A DNA stretch of 64,000 nucleotides from Phocaeicola vulgatus (GCA_022009975.1 CP091733.1:2400501-2464500), one strand, 5' to 3'; positions 19,068 through 29,382 are shown, counted from the first letter of the stretch. The notes: generated from the letters alone by a model not told the origin. Numbers and translations are program-made.

Positions 19068-20957
19068 TTATAAATCCAATTTCAGCTTTTCTTTTCCTTC
19101 CACGTCTATTGCCCTAAAAGTTAATTTGCTTCCCTGCTTCTGAAGTACTAACATATAAGCATCTGATAATTGGCTTCCTCCTCCTATAATAATCGGAAAA
19201 TTGTTTCCAACTTCTTTTTTAGGATAATAGGAAAAACGATGCCAATGGGCATTAATACAAATATCAAAAGGTGCATTAGCTAAAATATCACTCCATTTTT
19301 CAAAACAGGGATTGTAGCTACCTTTGCGACCCGCATAAATAGGAACATGATGCACTAAGATACGACGTTTTGCCTGTTTAAAATCTTGACTGGCTAATTC
19401 TTTTCTCAAGAATGAAGCTTGATCTTCCCTAAACTGATTAAAGTCGTTCAATCCATAATATACCCACGTACTATCAGATTTATCTTCTCCACAATCCAAC
19501 ATAACAAATCGTGTATCTCCCATATTAAAAGAGCCATAAGTAGTACCATTAATATAATCAAATAATGAACGCATACCAATAGAATAAGCACCTCTAATTT
19601 CATGATTACCACGCATAAGAATGAATGGTTTTGTTTCTCCTGATGCAATATCAATAAGTTGCTTCAAGACATCAACAGCAGAGGCTTCATTTTTAGGGGC
19701 ATCAATACAATCTCCGTTATAAATAACAAAATCATATTCCAGTTTCTGTTTTTTTATCAAATCGGAAAAACGTTCCATCAAATCAATATTATTATGCATA
19801 TCATTAAAGAATAATACGGTAAAATCTTTCTTATTCTCTTCAGGCAATTTAAATGTATAAACATCGGAACAAGCTGTATATCCGAAATCCTTACTATATG
19901 CACCATATGAGAGTATCTCTTCCGAACAAACTCGATAACTATAGGTAGTTCCAGGTTCCAAATCTGTCAAACGGAAATGATGGTTAGTATTATTACAGAG
20001 CATTTGTCCGTCTACATACAAATACTTTTTCTGATCTAATTTTCCATCCTTACCATATTCAACCCAACTTTTAGTTGGGACATTTGTCATCCAACAAATA
20101 GTAATTCCTTTATCAACTGCTTTCTGTAAATATGGCTTTGTCCTAAATATTTCATCGGTAGGAGTGCTGATACGGACATCCACATATACAGGATAATGAT
20201 TTGAAAAAGATACAGGAATCACTTGTCTATCAAGTACTGCATATTTATAATTAACACTGTAACCATAAATAAAATCAATACAGGCATAAGGGATATTGGG
20301 TTCATTGATAACCGGAATCGTAACCTCCTTATAATTATTCAGAATACGAAATTTACTTTGAATTGCGTTTTGTGAACGAGAAAGAAAATCACAATTCATA
20401 TCTCCTGCTAAGAAAAGAGGTTTTTTAACATCTTTAATGAAATCAAAGATAAGAGGGACAGAAGCCACACGGTCTTCTTCATTTTTAGATAATTGAGTAC
20501 AACAAAACACATAATTTTCAAACTCAACCAATAATACTCCTCGAGCCTCTTCTCTTCCTGGCAAGACAATTGAATGATAGCTCAAGGGACGTTCTTTTGA
20601 CAAGACTCCTAAACCTTGCTTTCCCCCTTCAACATCAAATAAAGGGACAAAAGTTCGGTACATCATGCACTGTTCACCCAATTCTTTCAGAACATCTATT
20701 TTATTACTACGTTGTGTTGCACTATCTACTTCCTGAATTGCTATCGCATCCGGATTTACCTTGAGGATTAGGTCTACTATTTCTTTATATCTGGTAACTC
20801 CATTTATATCCAACCCTTTTCGTATATTATAAGTCATAAAACGTAATGAGTTACCTTCTTTTCCCGAAATAGTCTTCAAACGCCGAGGTTGTGCCCATAC
20901 TGCTAACTGAAATAGCAAACAGACTCCTATTAATATGAATTGATAAATCTTTTTCAT
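19068..20957 (-). CDS. Secreted EEP-domain / calcineurin-like phosphatase fusion
   Basis: I start at MKKIYQFILIGVCLLFQ (629 residues, signal peptide ending near VWAQ); an upstream Met exists at 21011 but precedes the signal. Two hydrolase modules are joined. Residues about 35-275 form an EEP domain (LRFMTYNIRKGLD, AIAIQEVD, FLAGDMNCDF, SFSNHYPVYVD). About 285-365 look like the fibronectin-like N-domain of purple acid phosphatases (KPYLQKAVDKGITICWMT). About 380-600 form a metallophosphoesterase with FFNDMHNN, IYNGDCID, LMRGNHEIRG and INAHWHRF supplying the two-metal ligands. Both active sites look complete. The fusion would hydrolyse a phosphodiester and then a phosphomonoester outside the cell. 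It directly follows SusD2, with a sulfatase next. Confidence 0.85.
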   Translation of the reverse strand: MKKIYQFILIGVCLLFQLAVWAQPRRLKTISGKEGNSLRFMTYNIRKGLDINGVTRYKEIVDLILKVNPDAIAIQEVDSATQRSNKIDVLKELGEQCMMYRTFVPLFDVEGGKQGLGVLSKERPLSYHSIVLPGREEARGVLLVEFENYVFCCTQLSKNEEDRVASVPLIFDFIKDVKKPLFLAGDMNCDFLSRSQNAIQSKFRILNNYKEVTIPVINEPNIPYACIDFIYGYSVNYKYAVLDRQVIPVSFSNHYPVYVDVRISTPTDEIFRTKPYLQKAVDKGITICWMTNVPTKSWVEYGKDGKLDQKKYLYVDGQMLCNNTNHHFRLTDLEPGTTYSYRVCSEEILSYGAYSKDFGYTACSDVYTFKLPEENKKDFTVLFFNDMHNNIDLMERFSDLIKKQKLEYDFVIYNGDCIDAPKNEASAVDVLKQLIDIASGETKPFILMRGNHEIRGAYSIGMRSLFDYINGTTYGSFNMGDTRFVMLDCGEDKSDSTWVYYGLNDFNQFREDQASFLRKELASQDFKQAKRRILVHHVPIYAGRKGSYNPCFEKWSDILANAPFDICINAHWHRFSYYPKKEVGNNFPIIIGGGSQLSDAYMLVLQKQGSKLTFRAIDVEGKEKLKLDL

Positions 20958-21038
20958 CGTATATATTTTTAAAATTCCCTTTGTCTTTTGAATATTATGA
21001 ATCAAAGACAAAGGGAATATATAGCTATTGGTATTTAT

Positions 21039-22795
21039 TTAAGGATTTTGTGTAAGCTTTGTCGGCCAAGCCTCAATCTGCTGGGATGGAATATACATAA
21101 CGACATCGTTATCTGTCGGTTTCATAACACGAAACGGATCACCACACCATCCTGGCATTGGACGAGACAAAGAATCTCCTACACGGAAAACATCTATTGA
21201 ACGTTCGCCATGAAACATTAATTCCAAATGACGTTCTTTCATCAATCTATCTTTTGCATTAGAATTATCCAATGTTTTATAGCCATGTCCAGGTATTGCA
21301 CGTTCACGAATTTTATTTATATCTTCTAATGCAGCCGACAAGTTATTTAATTTAATACTTGCTTCCGCACGAATCAATATAACATCACTCAAACGAGATA
21401 CTATCGGTGAATGTTGCTGTGTATTACCTTCTTCTAATGAACAACGGTAAATATAATAGCGGGGATGTCCCATGCTCTCGTTTACATACAAATCATCATA
21501 TCCCAAATATGTCCCGTTATTATATTGAATGGAATATTTCCGATTAACTAAATCTACCACTTTTACAGGGTATTCACTACCGGTAACTTCATCTTTTACA
21601 GATATCAATTCATTAGAATTTCCTATCTGAGCTGGAATAAATTGCTTATAGGTATAAGCAGTTGCTTTACCAGAATTATCATAGACCTTTGTAACAAAAA
21701 CAAATGCACGACGAGTAGAAGTTGGATCTTTTTTATCCGTCAGCTCATAGTCTGGAACTACAAATGCTGCACGAGCGTCTACGATTCCACTTAAATCATC
21801 ATGACCTTTTCGCCATTCATTTGTTCCAACCTCATTCAACAAGTCTATTGCGATTGAGCTTGCACAGGTTTCTCCCCATCCCACATTCTGAATTCGAGAA
21901 TATTGTCCTCCTAATTGGGACGTAAGACGACTTGAAACATCTTCAAATCGAGTACGGCAGGCAAAAATAGTTTCAGTTTGAGTCGCATCTTCGGGTGTAA
22001 ATTCATTATAATGCATGAAGTTGTCACGACTTAAGAGTTGAAATTTGCCGCTCTGAATAACCTTATCCGCATAATAATAAGCTGAATCAGCATATGTTTT
22101 ATTTGGATTCTCAAACGTGCCACTCATATAAATGTATGCTTTAGCCAATGCGGCTTGTGCAGCTTCCTTAGACGCTCGTATTGTTGAATAAGTATTGCAC
22201 AATTGTTCAGCTTTCTTAAAGTCAGAAATAATCTGATTATAAACAGCTTTTACAGTAGCCCTATCTGGAAATTCATAATTAGACAGTCCTTCCCCCGGCA
22301 TACCATTTACAATTGGAACTCCTAAATTCGTTTCTGGATCCTGATAATATGGACGTCCAAACATATTCACGAGATTGAAATACATCAAACCTCTTTGGGT
22401 ATACGCTTCGCCCAACTTTTGATCCAATGCCTCAGATTCCCCCTCTGGAAACATTTAATAATCTCACTTGCTTGGGAAATTACCTTATAACAATTATTCC
22501 ATTGAGTGTTCGGAGTACCAGCACTCGGGTTTCGATCCCAAGTGTAAAAAATAGAATAACCTGCCGTAGTAGGCTTATCTTTACGGACATTATCCCCCCT
22601 ATATTCACCAAAGCGAATATAAGTATCATAAACCGTACGCATAGTTGAATAGTTTCCGTTTAACAAAACATCAAGCGTCGTTTCTGGGTCTTCTTTTATC
22701 GTTGTATCCGTATAAGCATCATTCGGAAGCCGCTCCAAATCACAACCTGTAACAAGAATGAGAGCCGAAAAAGCTCCTAATATTATTTTTTTCAT
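21039..22795 (-). pseudogene. SusD-family lipoprotein, locus 2 (one frame break)
   Basis: The N-terminal frame (22795 to 22385) has a lipobox LILVTGC and the SusD opening DLERLPNDAYTDTT. It reaches KVISQASEIIK and then goes out of frame. The second frame starts at 22454 with MFPEGESEALDQKLGEAYTQ and RGLMYFNLVNMFGRPYY, the classic SusD core. It ends with the family's C-terminal block (RLMKERHLELMFHGERSIDVFRV). One extra A in the run at 22454-22456 joins IIK to MFPEG and gives about 584 residues. It lies 12 bp after SusC2 and is followed by the EEP/phosphatase fusion. It should be the surface lid of the SusC2 transporter if the frame break is not real. Confidence 0.8.
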
Positions 22796-22807
22796 GTATT
22801 TTAATCT

Positions 22808-25800
22808 TTATAATGTCACATTCAAACTTAATAAGAACTTACGAGTCTGAGGATAAGCATTGACAAATGCACCAACACGTCCATCCGCAGTATTGATCAT
22901 TTCAGGATCGGGACCAGAAAAACCTGTTATTGTAAACAAGTTTTCACCACTTACATTAATACGTATTCCATTTACATGAGGAATATTCCAAGGTAATAAA
23001 TATCCAACTGTTAACACTCTCATTCTCAAGAAAGAAGCATCTTCCAATTGGCGAGAAGAAGGTTTGCTTGAATTAGAGGTATTGCCATATACTAATTTCG
23101 GATGTGTAGCTATGTCGCCTGGTTTCTGCCAACGGGTCCAATCATCCAACATGATTTGTTGATTATAGGTTGGATAAGCACCATCGGAGTCATACACCGT
23201 ACGGTTGTAACTGAATATCTTTCCTCCTACTGAATAACCAAAGTTTGCACTAACGGTCAGATTTTTATAAGAAAATTCTGTGCCAAAACCACCAAAGAAA
23301 TCTGGAGTCATAGATCCCAACATCACTTTACTTGTTTGTGCCAAACTATAATTATTTGTTTTTTCACGTGTTCCGTTTGCTGTTGTGTAATACCATTGCG
23401 GATCACCTGTTTGAGGATCAACACCTGCCCACTCAGCACCGTACCAAGAATCTAAGTCATGACCAACTTCCATTCTTTTATCCAAAACACCTGCAATGTT
23501 GGCTCCTCCATTAGATATGGTAATAGGATCTCCATTACCATAGAGTTCTGCAATCTTATTACGATTCTTAGCGATATTAGCAGAAGCACTCCATTTCAAA
23601 TTTTTATTATTCAGAATGTCGTAAGCCACAGATAATTCCACTCCCTTGTTGGTTACTTTTCCAACATTCTGCCATAAAGAAGCCACTCCAACTACACCTG
23701 GAATAGGAACCTGATACAACAAGTCTGTTGTCTTCTTCGAATACAAATCCAGATTCAAACTCAGTCGGTCAAATAACATTACATCTAATCCTATTCCAGC
23801 TGTATAGGTTTTTTCCCATGTCAAATCTTTATTCTCCAATTGACTCAACATCGCACCCGGATTGGCATTATACTTCAAATTCGCTTTGTACAACATATAT
23901 TGCGGATAATTATCCATAGGACGATTACCTACTGAGCCATAACTTGCACGTAATTTCAATTGTTGTATCCAGTCAAAATCAAAGAAATCCTCCTGATGAA
24001 TATTCCAACCTCCACTAATAGAGAAGAAATTACCGTATTTAGCATTGACACCGAAGTTAGAAGCCCCGTCACGACGGAAAGAGAATTGAGCCAAATATTT
24101 ATGACTATATGAGTAATTGGCATTAAACAACAGTGACTGAATTGCATATTCAGTTAATGTTCCAGTTGCAGTACGAGGAGTTGCACCTACAGCTGCCACA
24201 GAGAAACCCGGAGCAAACCCTTGCGTAGATTGATCTGCCGTTTCATAACGTCTTGTATTCCACTCATAGGCCAAAACAGCATTTAGCATATGGTTCCCGA
24301 AATTTTTATTAAAGCGCAATAACTGATTGGTATATATAGATATTGTATTATTATTACGGTCACGAATAATGCCATTTACAGATTCACCTCCGGAAGAACG
24401 TGGATCAGTATAATCTTTCAATACATCAGCCATATAACGATAATTGTTGGTTGATGCAAAAGTCAACCAATCTGTCAACCTAATGTCAAAATCCATATCA
24501 ATTGACGCTTCATGACGGGTACTCTTACTATAGTTCCATTGAAGATCATACAAATAGTTATATTTATCTTGAGCCACCCAGTCTGTCGGTATGAACTGCT
24601 GGATCAAGTTCCCTTCTTCATCATAAGGAGAATCCCATGGTAAATTCGTATACATTGCAGACAAACTATGTTGACAATTATCTGTTTCTCTACGAGCTGC
24701 AGAAAATTTAGGCTTTAAAGTCAACCAATCATTTACTTGATAAGTCATATTATAACGTAACGTGTAACGACGGAAATCGAAACCTTTCACCGCTCCTGTT
24801 TCATCATACAAGCTGGCAGAAAGATAGCTCTTCATCTTCTCCGAACCTCCAGAAATAGAGATATTATATTCCTGCGCAAAACCTGTTTGGCTACCATTCT
24901 TCCACCAATCATAATTTTTATCACGCAAACTTTCATTGTATCCATTAAAAGTTATTGCTTCCTGATTTGTATATTGCTGGAAGAAATCATACAATTGGGA
25001 ACCATTCATCATTTTCATGTTCCCTTTGACTAAATTGGTTGCTGCCCATTTAGCATTAGCATTGATAACTGCTTTACCTGCTTTTGCTTGACGAGTAGTT
25101 ACCATGATAACACCGTTAGCTCCTTTTGACCCATAAATAGCAGTTGAAGCTGCATCTTTCAACACTGAGATAGATTCTATATCATTTGGATTTAACTGAC
25201 CAGCATCTTCTCCCATAATAACTCCATCAACAACCCAAAGAGGAGCAGTACTACCATTAATAGTGGACTTACCTCTAATTAAAACATTTCCTTCTGCACC
25301 AGGTTGACCTCCACCAGAACCAACCCAAACACCAGGAGCTTTAGCTGACAACATTGTTGTCACATCTGAAGTTGTAATATCCATCAATTTCTCTGAAGAA
25401 ACAACTTGCAAAGCACCAGTCAAACTCTCTTTCTTCTGTACTCCATATCCTACGACCACCAATTCATCCAACGCTTCAGCATCTTCTTTCATGGTAATAG
25501 AAAGATTAGTTTGGTTTCCTATTTTAATTTCCTGGTTGCTAAATCCGATATAAGAAATAATCAGAGTTGCACCTTTCTCTACATTCAATGAGAATTTACC
25601 ATCCATATCGGTAATGGTGCCGTTGGTTGTTCCTTTCTCCATGACATTGGCTCCGATTACTGGCATTCCGGATGGATCAACAATCGTTCCGGTAACAACT
25701 TTACCCGATTGTTGTTGCTGTTGTATCACCGCATCTTTATGCATCAACAGGATATTATTCCCTTGGATTGCATAAATAATGTCTGTTCCAGCAAACATTT

Positions 25801-26104
25801 GGTTCAACACTTTGGCAACTGTTTCATTGTTTGCCTGAATTGTCACGGTACTGTTCAGATTTACTTTGTCATGATTATAGACAAACAGATAATCTGTCTG
25901 TTCTTCGATTTGCTTGATGACTTCTTTCGCCTGCTCTTGGTTGGCATGGATGCTTACACGCAGACTTTGTGAATTTACATTCACAGCAAAGACCGAAGAA
26001 ACACATATTGTTCCAAATAATGAGGCAAGCTTCATCACTCTAAAAATGTGTTTAAATTCGGTTAACGACAAGGCGTTCGACACCTTGATTAACTTTTTAT
26101 TCAT
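22808..26104 (-). CDS. SusC-family TonB-dependent receptor, locus 2
   Basis: An intact receptor of about 1098 residues from MNKKLIKVS at 26104; the 30 codons before it lie in a hairpin and look untranslated. It carries a signal peptide, an STN domain (LRVSIHANQEQAKEVIKQI, VYNHDKVNLNSTVTI), a short Gln run, the carboxypeptidase-like domain with GMPVIGANVMEKGTTNGT, the DELVVVGYGVQKKESLTG linker, the plug (RGKSTINGSTAPLWVVDGV, SISVLKDAASTAIYG) and a barrel ending KFLLSLNVTL. The STN domain predicts signalling to the FecR protein encoded just upstream. The barrel takes up large ligands with SusD and TonB energy. Its cargo genes (phosphatase fusion, sulfatase, EEP) are unlike a normal glycosidase set. 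Confidence 0.93.
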   Translation of the reverse strand: MNKKLIKVSNALSLTEFKHIFRVMKLASLFGTICVSSVFAVNVNSQSLRVSIHANQEQAKEVIKQIEEQTDYLFVYNHDKVNLNSTVTIQANNETVAKVLNQMFAGTDIIYAIQGNNILLMHKDAVIQQQQQSGKVVTGTIVDPSGMPVIGANVMEKGTTNGTITDMDGKFSLNVEKGATLIISYIGFSNQEIKIGNQTNLSITMKEDAEALDELVVVGYGVQKKESLTGALQVVSSEKLMDITTSDVTTMLSAKAPGVWVGSGGGQPGAEGNVLIRGKSTINGSTAPLWVVDGVIMGEDAGQLNPNDIESISVLKDAASTAIYGSKGANGVIMVTTRQAKAGKAVINANAKWAATNLVKGNMKMMNGSQLYDFFQQYTNQEAITFNGYNESLRDKNYDWWKNGSQTGFAQEYNISISGGSEKMKSYLSASLYDETGAVKGFDFRRYTLRYNMTYQVNDWLTLKPKFSAARRETDNCQHSLSAMYTNLPWDSPYDEEGNLIQQFIPTDWVAQDKYNYLYDLQWNYSKSTRHEASIDMDFDIRLTDWLTFASTNNYRYMADVLKDYTDPRSSGGESVNGIIRDRNNNTISIYTNQLLRFNKNFGNHMLNAVLAYEWNTRRYETADQSTQGFAPGFSVAAVGATPRTATGTLTEYAIQSLLFNANYSYSHKYLAQFSFRRDGASNFGVNAKYGNFFSISGGWNIHQEDFFDFDWIQQLKLRASYGSVGNRPMDNYPQYMLYKANLKYNANPGAMLSQLENKDLTWEKTYTAGIGLDVMLFDRLSLNLDLYSKKTTDLLYQVPIPGVVGVASLWQNVGKVTNKGVELSVAYDILNNKNLKWSASANIAKNRNKIAELYGNGDPITISNGGANIAGVLDKRMEVGHDLDSWYGAEWAGVDPQTGDPQWYYTTANGTREKTNNYSLAQTSKVMLGSMTPDFFGGFGTEFSYKNLTVSANFGYSVGGKIFSYNRTVYDSDGAYPTYNQQIMLDDWTRWQKPGDIATHPKLVYGNTSNSSKPSSRQLEDASFLRMRVLTVGYLLPWNIPHVNGIRINVSGENLFTITGFSGPDPEMINTADGRVGAFVNAYPQTRKFLLSLNVTL

Positions 26105-26175
26105 AAATTTGTAGCAATTGATTTTGTTGGTATTCGATTTATAATTCCCGTTAATGTCAGAATACTGACTTTCAG

Positions 26176-26200
26176 CCGGGTTATGTGGCAGCATACCCGG
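26176..26200 (-). other. Hairpin between fecR and susC, locus 2
   Basis: CCGGGTTATG (26176-26185) pairs with CATACCCGG (26192-26200) with one bulged base, between the FecR stop and the SusC start. It occupies the same position as the stem in locus 1 and has no minus-strand U-run. It may act in processing or partial termination between the regulator and transporter genes. Confidence 0.4.
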
Positions 26201-26257
26201 TTCTTTTCATGTTTTGCATGTTTCCTTACTTGTCCATAGGCATTTATTTTATTCTTA

Positions 26258-27205
26258 TTACTTTATTCTTATTACTTTCTGTTCATCGTCTTTTACATAA
26301 CGAAAGCGGTGCTCCATCTGCAAAACTTTCAACACTTGCTCCACGCCATCTTTACCACGGAACTTTCCCGTATAACGTTCCTTCAAAAAGGCTTGATTGC
26401 TATATTGTATCTTCACATCGAAATATAAAGACAATTTATCCATAATCTTAGAAATGGGTTCATTCATGAAGCAAATCAAACCCTCTTTCCATTTGAAATA
26501 ATCCAAATTCTGTATCGGTTTGGAATAACATTGCCCATCTTTAAAATAAACCATCTCTCCTGGTTTCATGGAACGGGGATTCCTCAATACCGATGATTCC
26601 AACATGACACTCCCTTTTAATAATGCCACTTCAAATCCAGCATCTTCCTCGTAAGCAGAAACATTGAACTCTGTTCCCAGCACCTTGACATCCACTTTCG
26701 ACGTCTTTACAACGAAAGGAATCTTTTCATTCCGGTGAACATCAAAATAGGCTTCCCCGGTGAGTTCCACCGAACGGGTACCTTTTTGGAAAGAAAGTGG
26801 ATAAACCAATTTGGAATGGGCATTTAGCCAAACCTTCGTACTATCCGGCAAAGTCAATTCCGCCCGTTGCCCGGCTGGTACATACAAAGTTTGATAAAGA
26901 GGAGTCTCTTCAATCCCTTTCTCTGAACGTATGAACTTCCATCCATATTGGACACTTAGCACCAATAAAATCACAGCCGCAACCTTTAGCAACTCTGTTT
27001 CTATCGTGCGCAGCTTTATATGCTTTGCCCTATTCTGGAGTGACTGTGCAGCAGGTTGGTTCATCACAGAGATATCGAATGCCTTATGCAGAGCCATGAA
27101 TTCTTTCACATTCTCTTCATCTGCGTCCAGCCAATCGACAACCAGTTCTGCCTCCTTTGCCGTTACGTTTCCTTCAATATATCGTTGTAATAGTTCGTAA
27201 TCCAT
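26258..27205 (-). CDS. FecR-family anti-sigma factor, locus 2
   Basis: I start at MDYELLQRYIEGN (27205), which is the usual beginning of this family; 12 extra codons are open upstream. The cytoplasmic part runs to about residue 70, a TM helix follows (KVAAVILLVLSVQYGWKF), then the periplasmic FecR domain (VPAGQRAELTLPDSTKVWLN, VELTGEAYFDVHRNEKIPF, KVLGTEFNVSAYEE) and a C-terminal DUF4974-type part (ISKIMDKLSLYFDVKIQY). It sits between an ECF sigma gene and SusC2, both on the same strand, and should relay ligand signals from the SusC2 STN domain. The frame is intact. Confidence 0.9.
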   Translation of the reverse strand: MDYELLQRYIEGNVTAKEAELVVDWLDADEENVKEFMALHKAFDISVMNQPAAQSLQNRAKHIKLRTIETELLKVAAVILLVLSVQYGWKFIRSEKGIEETPLYQTLYVPAGQRAELTLPDSTKVWLNAHSKLVYPLSFQKGTRSVELTGEAYFDVHRNEKIPFVVKTSKVDVKVLGTEFNVSAYEEDAGFEVALLKGSVMLESSVLRNPRSMKPGEMVYFKDGQCYSKPIQNLDYFKWKEGLICFMNEPISKIMDKLSLYFDVKIQYSNQAFLKERYTGKFRGKDGVEQVLKVLQMEHRFRYVKDDEQKVIRIK

Positions 27206-27315
27206 CTGATTTTTATCCGTTTCATTAATATGACAATTCAATCCGGGAAATCCCTAAACAAAAACTCTACTTTTTTTCAAATAAATTCAAAGTGGCTTTT
27301 TCTATTCGCTTTGGT

Positions 27316-27858
27316 TTACAAAAACCACCACAATACTGGTAAATAATCTTTCAAGGCTACACGAAGGACTTTCAATGATTTAGTAATATGGTATTCCACG
27401 CTCTTCGGCGTTAATTGTTGTTTTTCTGCTATCTCTTTCACAGACATTTGTTCGTACCGGCTCATGATAAAAATCCGGCGTGTTTGTTCCGGCAATGAAG
27501 CCAATGTATCCTTCAAAATCCGGGTTATTTCAGAAGAAAACATCTCTTCGGGATTGCAAGCCTGCAAAGTGGCAATCCGGTAAGAAATATCACGCTCCAA
27601 TTTATCTGAAATATTTTCCATCGCTTCCCATTCGACAGACTGGTGTTTCAAATAATTCAGTGCCTTATTCTTCAAGATGGTCGTCAATAATGCCAATGGA
27701 ATATTCACCGTTTCTCTTTTCAAAGTCTCCCACAATTGAATCAATGACTCCGAAGCTATATCTTCGGCTGCCATCTCATCGCGCACATACGACTTTGCAA
27801 ACAAACGACCGCTTATAGTATTGTGTATATAATTCACTAAAGCTGATATTATCCATAA
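27316..27858 (-). pseudogene. ECF sigma factor, locus 2 (frame break in region 2)
   Basis: The obvious frame opens at 27918 with an unlikely hydrophobic N-terminus. A better start is ATG at 27856-27858, after an AGAAGG-like ribosome site, giving MDNISFSELYTQYYKRSFV, the normal beginning of an ECF sigma factor. It goes out of frame at the AAA run 27799-27801 and resumes as FAKSYVRDEMAAEDIASESL (region 2) through LPEQTRRIFIMSRYEQMSVK and the HTH EIAEKQQLTPKSVEYHITKS (region 4). Two missing bases (or one extra) restore about 180 residues. It would control SusC2/SusD2 through the FecR gene 110 bp downstream. Confidence 0.75.
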
Positions 27859-27918
27859 TTTGTACCTTCTTCCGATAGAATCTGCGGTGAAGTTAATAAA
27901 AAATAAAAAAATAACCAA

Positions 27919-27954
27919 GGGGCTGTGTCAAAACGAAAGTTTTGATGCAGCCCC
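27919..27954 (-). terminator. Strong hairpin terminator after galM (part of repeat D1)
   Basis: GGGGCTGTGTCAAAAC and GTTTTGATGCAGCCCC form a 16-bp stem with one wobble/mismatch around GAAA. It lies 157 bp beyond the epimerase stop. Equivalent stems with the same core lie after galE (50916-50952) and after tyrA (62962-62997), each following a minus or plus transcription unit, which supports a terminator role. Confidence 0.7.
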
Positions 27955-28081
27955 TTTAAGGTATGTCAGAATTAGCAAAATGCAAGGCTCTGAGGATGAG
28001 ACCGACAGGAGTTTACTGATGTAAATGACTGAGGTCGAATTCCGAAAGTAACGCAGCAGTTTGCAATTATGACACACCGCC
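27919..28081. repeat. 163-bp dispersed repeat (D family), copy D1
   Basis: It consists of a terminator hairpin followed by about 120 bp with words such as AGAATTAGCAAAATGCAAGG, TTTACTGATGTAAATGACTG and CGAATTCCGAAAGTAACGC, ending GACACACCGCC. An almost identical copy in the opposite orientation lies at 62836-62997 (162 bp). A third fragment follows that copy at 63004-63030. No coding capacity is visible. Confidence 0.8.
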
Positions 28082-28111
28082 TTAGTTATTTACATATTCA
28101 GATTATCCTAT

Positions 28112-29242
28112 TTACTTTACAGAGAACTTATAAATACATTCGCTGTGATAAGTCTGACCCGGTTCCAATACGCAACTTGGGAAAGCAGGATGGTTAGGAG
28201 AGTCAGGATAGTGTTGTGATTCCAAGCAAATCGCACCACGGCGAGGATAAACAGTGCCATGTTTGCCTATTTCTTTCTCTTCCATCATGTTACCACAATA
28301 AATCTGCAAACCCGGTTCGTTCGTATAAACTTCCATCAAGATGCCACTTGTCGGAGCATAAACGGAAGCAGCCACCTGATTTACATCGCAGTTGGTATTC
28401 AATACCCAGTTATGGTCATATCCGCCTGCTAATTTCAATTGGATAAAGTCATTATTGATGCTGTCGCCAATCACGATCGGAGTGCGCAAATCCATCGGAG
28501 TTCCTTCTACTGTTTCGATGCCTGTCGGAATCAACAAACTGTCAACCGGAGTGTAGTTATCTGCATTGATAGACAACTGGTGATCCAAGATTGTAGAACC
28601 CGGAATACCAGAAAGGTTGAAATAGCTATGGTTTGTCAAGTTGACAATTGTCTTCTTGTCGGTTGTTGCTTCATACTTGATATCCATCGCATTGTCATCG
28701 GTCAATGTATAAGTGACTTTCACATTCAAATTGCCAGGGAAACCAGCCTCACCATCCTTGGATATATAGGTCAATTCCACTGCATTGTCCGCAATCTGGT
28801 TCGCAGTCCAAACCTGACGGTCGAAGCCATTAGGACCTCCATGCAAACAGTTAGAGTTGTCATTGGCAGGAAGAGAATATTCTTCACCGTCCAAAGAGAA
28901 TTTGGCATTAGCGATACGGTTTCCGTAACGACCAATCAAAGCACCGAAGTTTCCTGTGCTTGAAATATATGCTTGGATGCTATCATAACCCAAAACGACA
29001 TCCGTCATCTTGCCGGCTTTATCCGGAACCATCAAAGATACCAAACGGCCACCCCAGTTCGTCACGCAAGCTTCAGCGCCATTTGCGTTTTTCAAAACAT
29101 ACAATGCAATTGGTTTACCTTCCACCTCAGTAGTAAAATCAGAAGGTTTAAGTCCTGAAAGGGTTGTTGCTTCCTGTTGCTTCGGAGCACATGACAGCAT
29201 CATGCACATAGCCATGACTGCCATACAAAGTTTCTTTACCAT
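28112..29242 (-). CDS. galM: Aldose 1-epimerase (mutarotase), lipoprotein form
   Basis: A 376-residue protein with a lipoprotein signal ending MLSC (Cys 18). Family blocks are NWGGRLVSLMVPDKAGK, FGALIGRYGNRIANAKF, CLHGGPNGFDRQVW (catalytic His in the first HGG-type motif), NHSYFNLSG (second His) and EPGLQIYCGN (catalytic Glu region near the C-terminus), ending LEPGQTYHSECIYKF. It interconverts alpha and beta anomers of galactose or glucose. The lipobox places it outside the cytoplasm, where it could prepare sugars released by surface glycosidases. It is monocistronic, with a strong terminator behind it and the defence island beginning about 140 bp upstream of its start. Confidence 0.92.
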   Translation of the reverse strand: MVKKLCMAVMAMCMMLSCAPKQQEATTLSGLKPSDFTTEVEGKPIALYVLKNANGAEACVTNWGGRLVSLMVPDKAGKMTDVVLGYDSIQAYISSTGNFGALIGRYGNRIANAKFSLDGEEYSLPANDNSNCLHGGPNGFDRQVWTANQIADNAVELTYISKDGEAGFPGNLNVKVTYTLTDDNAMDIKYEATTDKKTIVNLTNHSYFNLSGIPGSTILDHQLSINADNYTPVDSLLIPTGIETVEGTPMDLRTPIVIGDSINNDFIQLKLAGGYDHNWVLNTNCDVNQVAASVYAPTSGILMEVYTNEPGLQIYCGNMMEEKEIGKHGTVYPRRGAICLESQHYPDSPNHPAFPSCVLEPGQTYHSECIYKFSVK

Positions 29243-29382
29243 AAGTATATAATATTAAAAATCTTATATTGTGCACAAATATACACATCTTTCTCAAGAA
29301 ATAACCATTTATTCCTGTTGTTTTGTAATAATTATGCAGATATATCTTTCATCCGGATTACTCAAAAGCATAGCATATCGTA

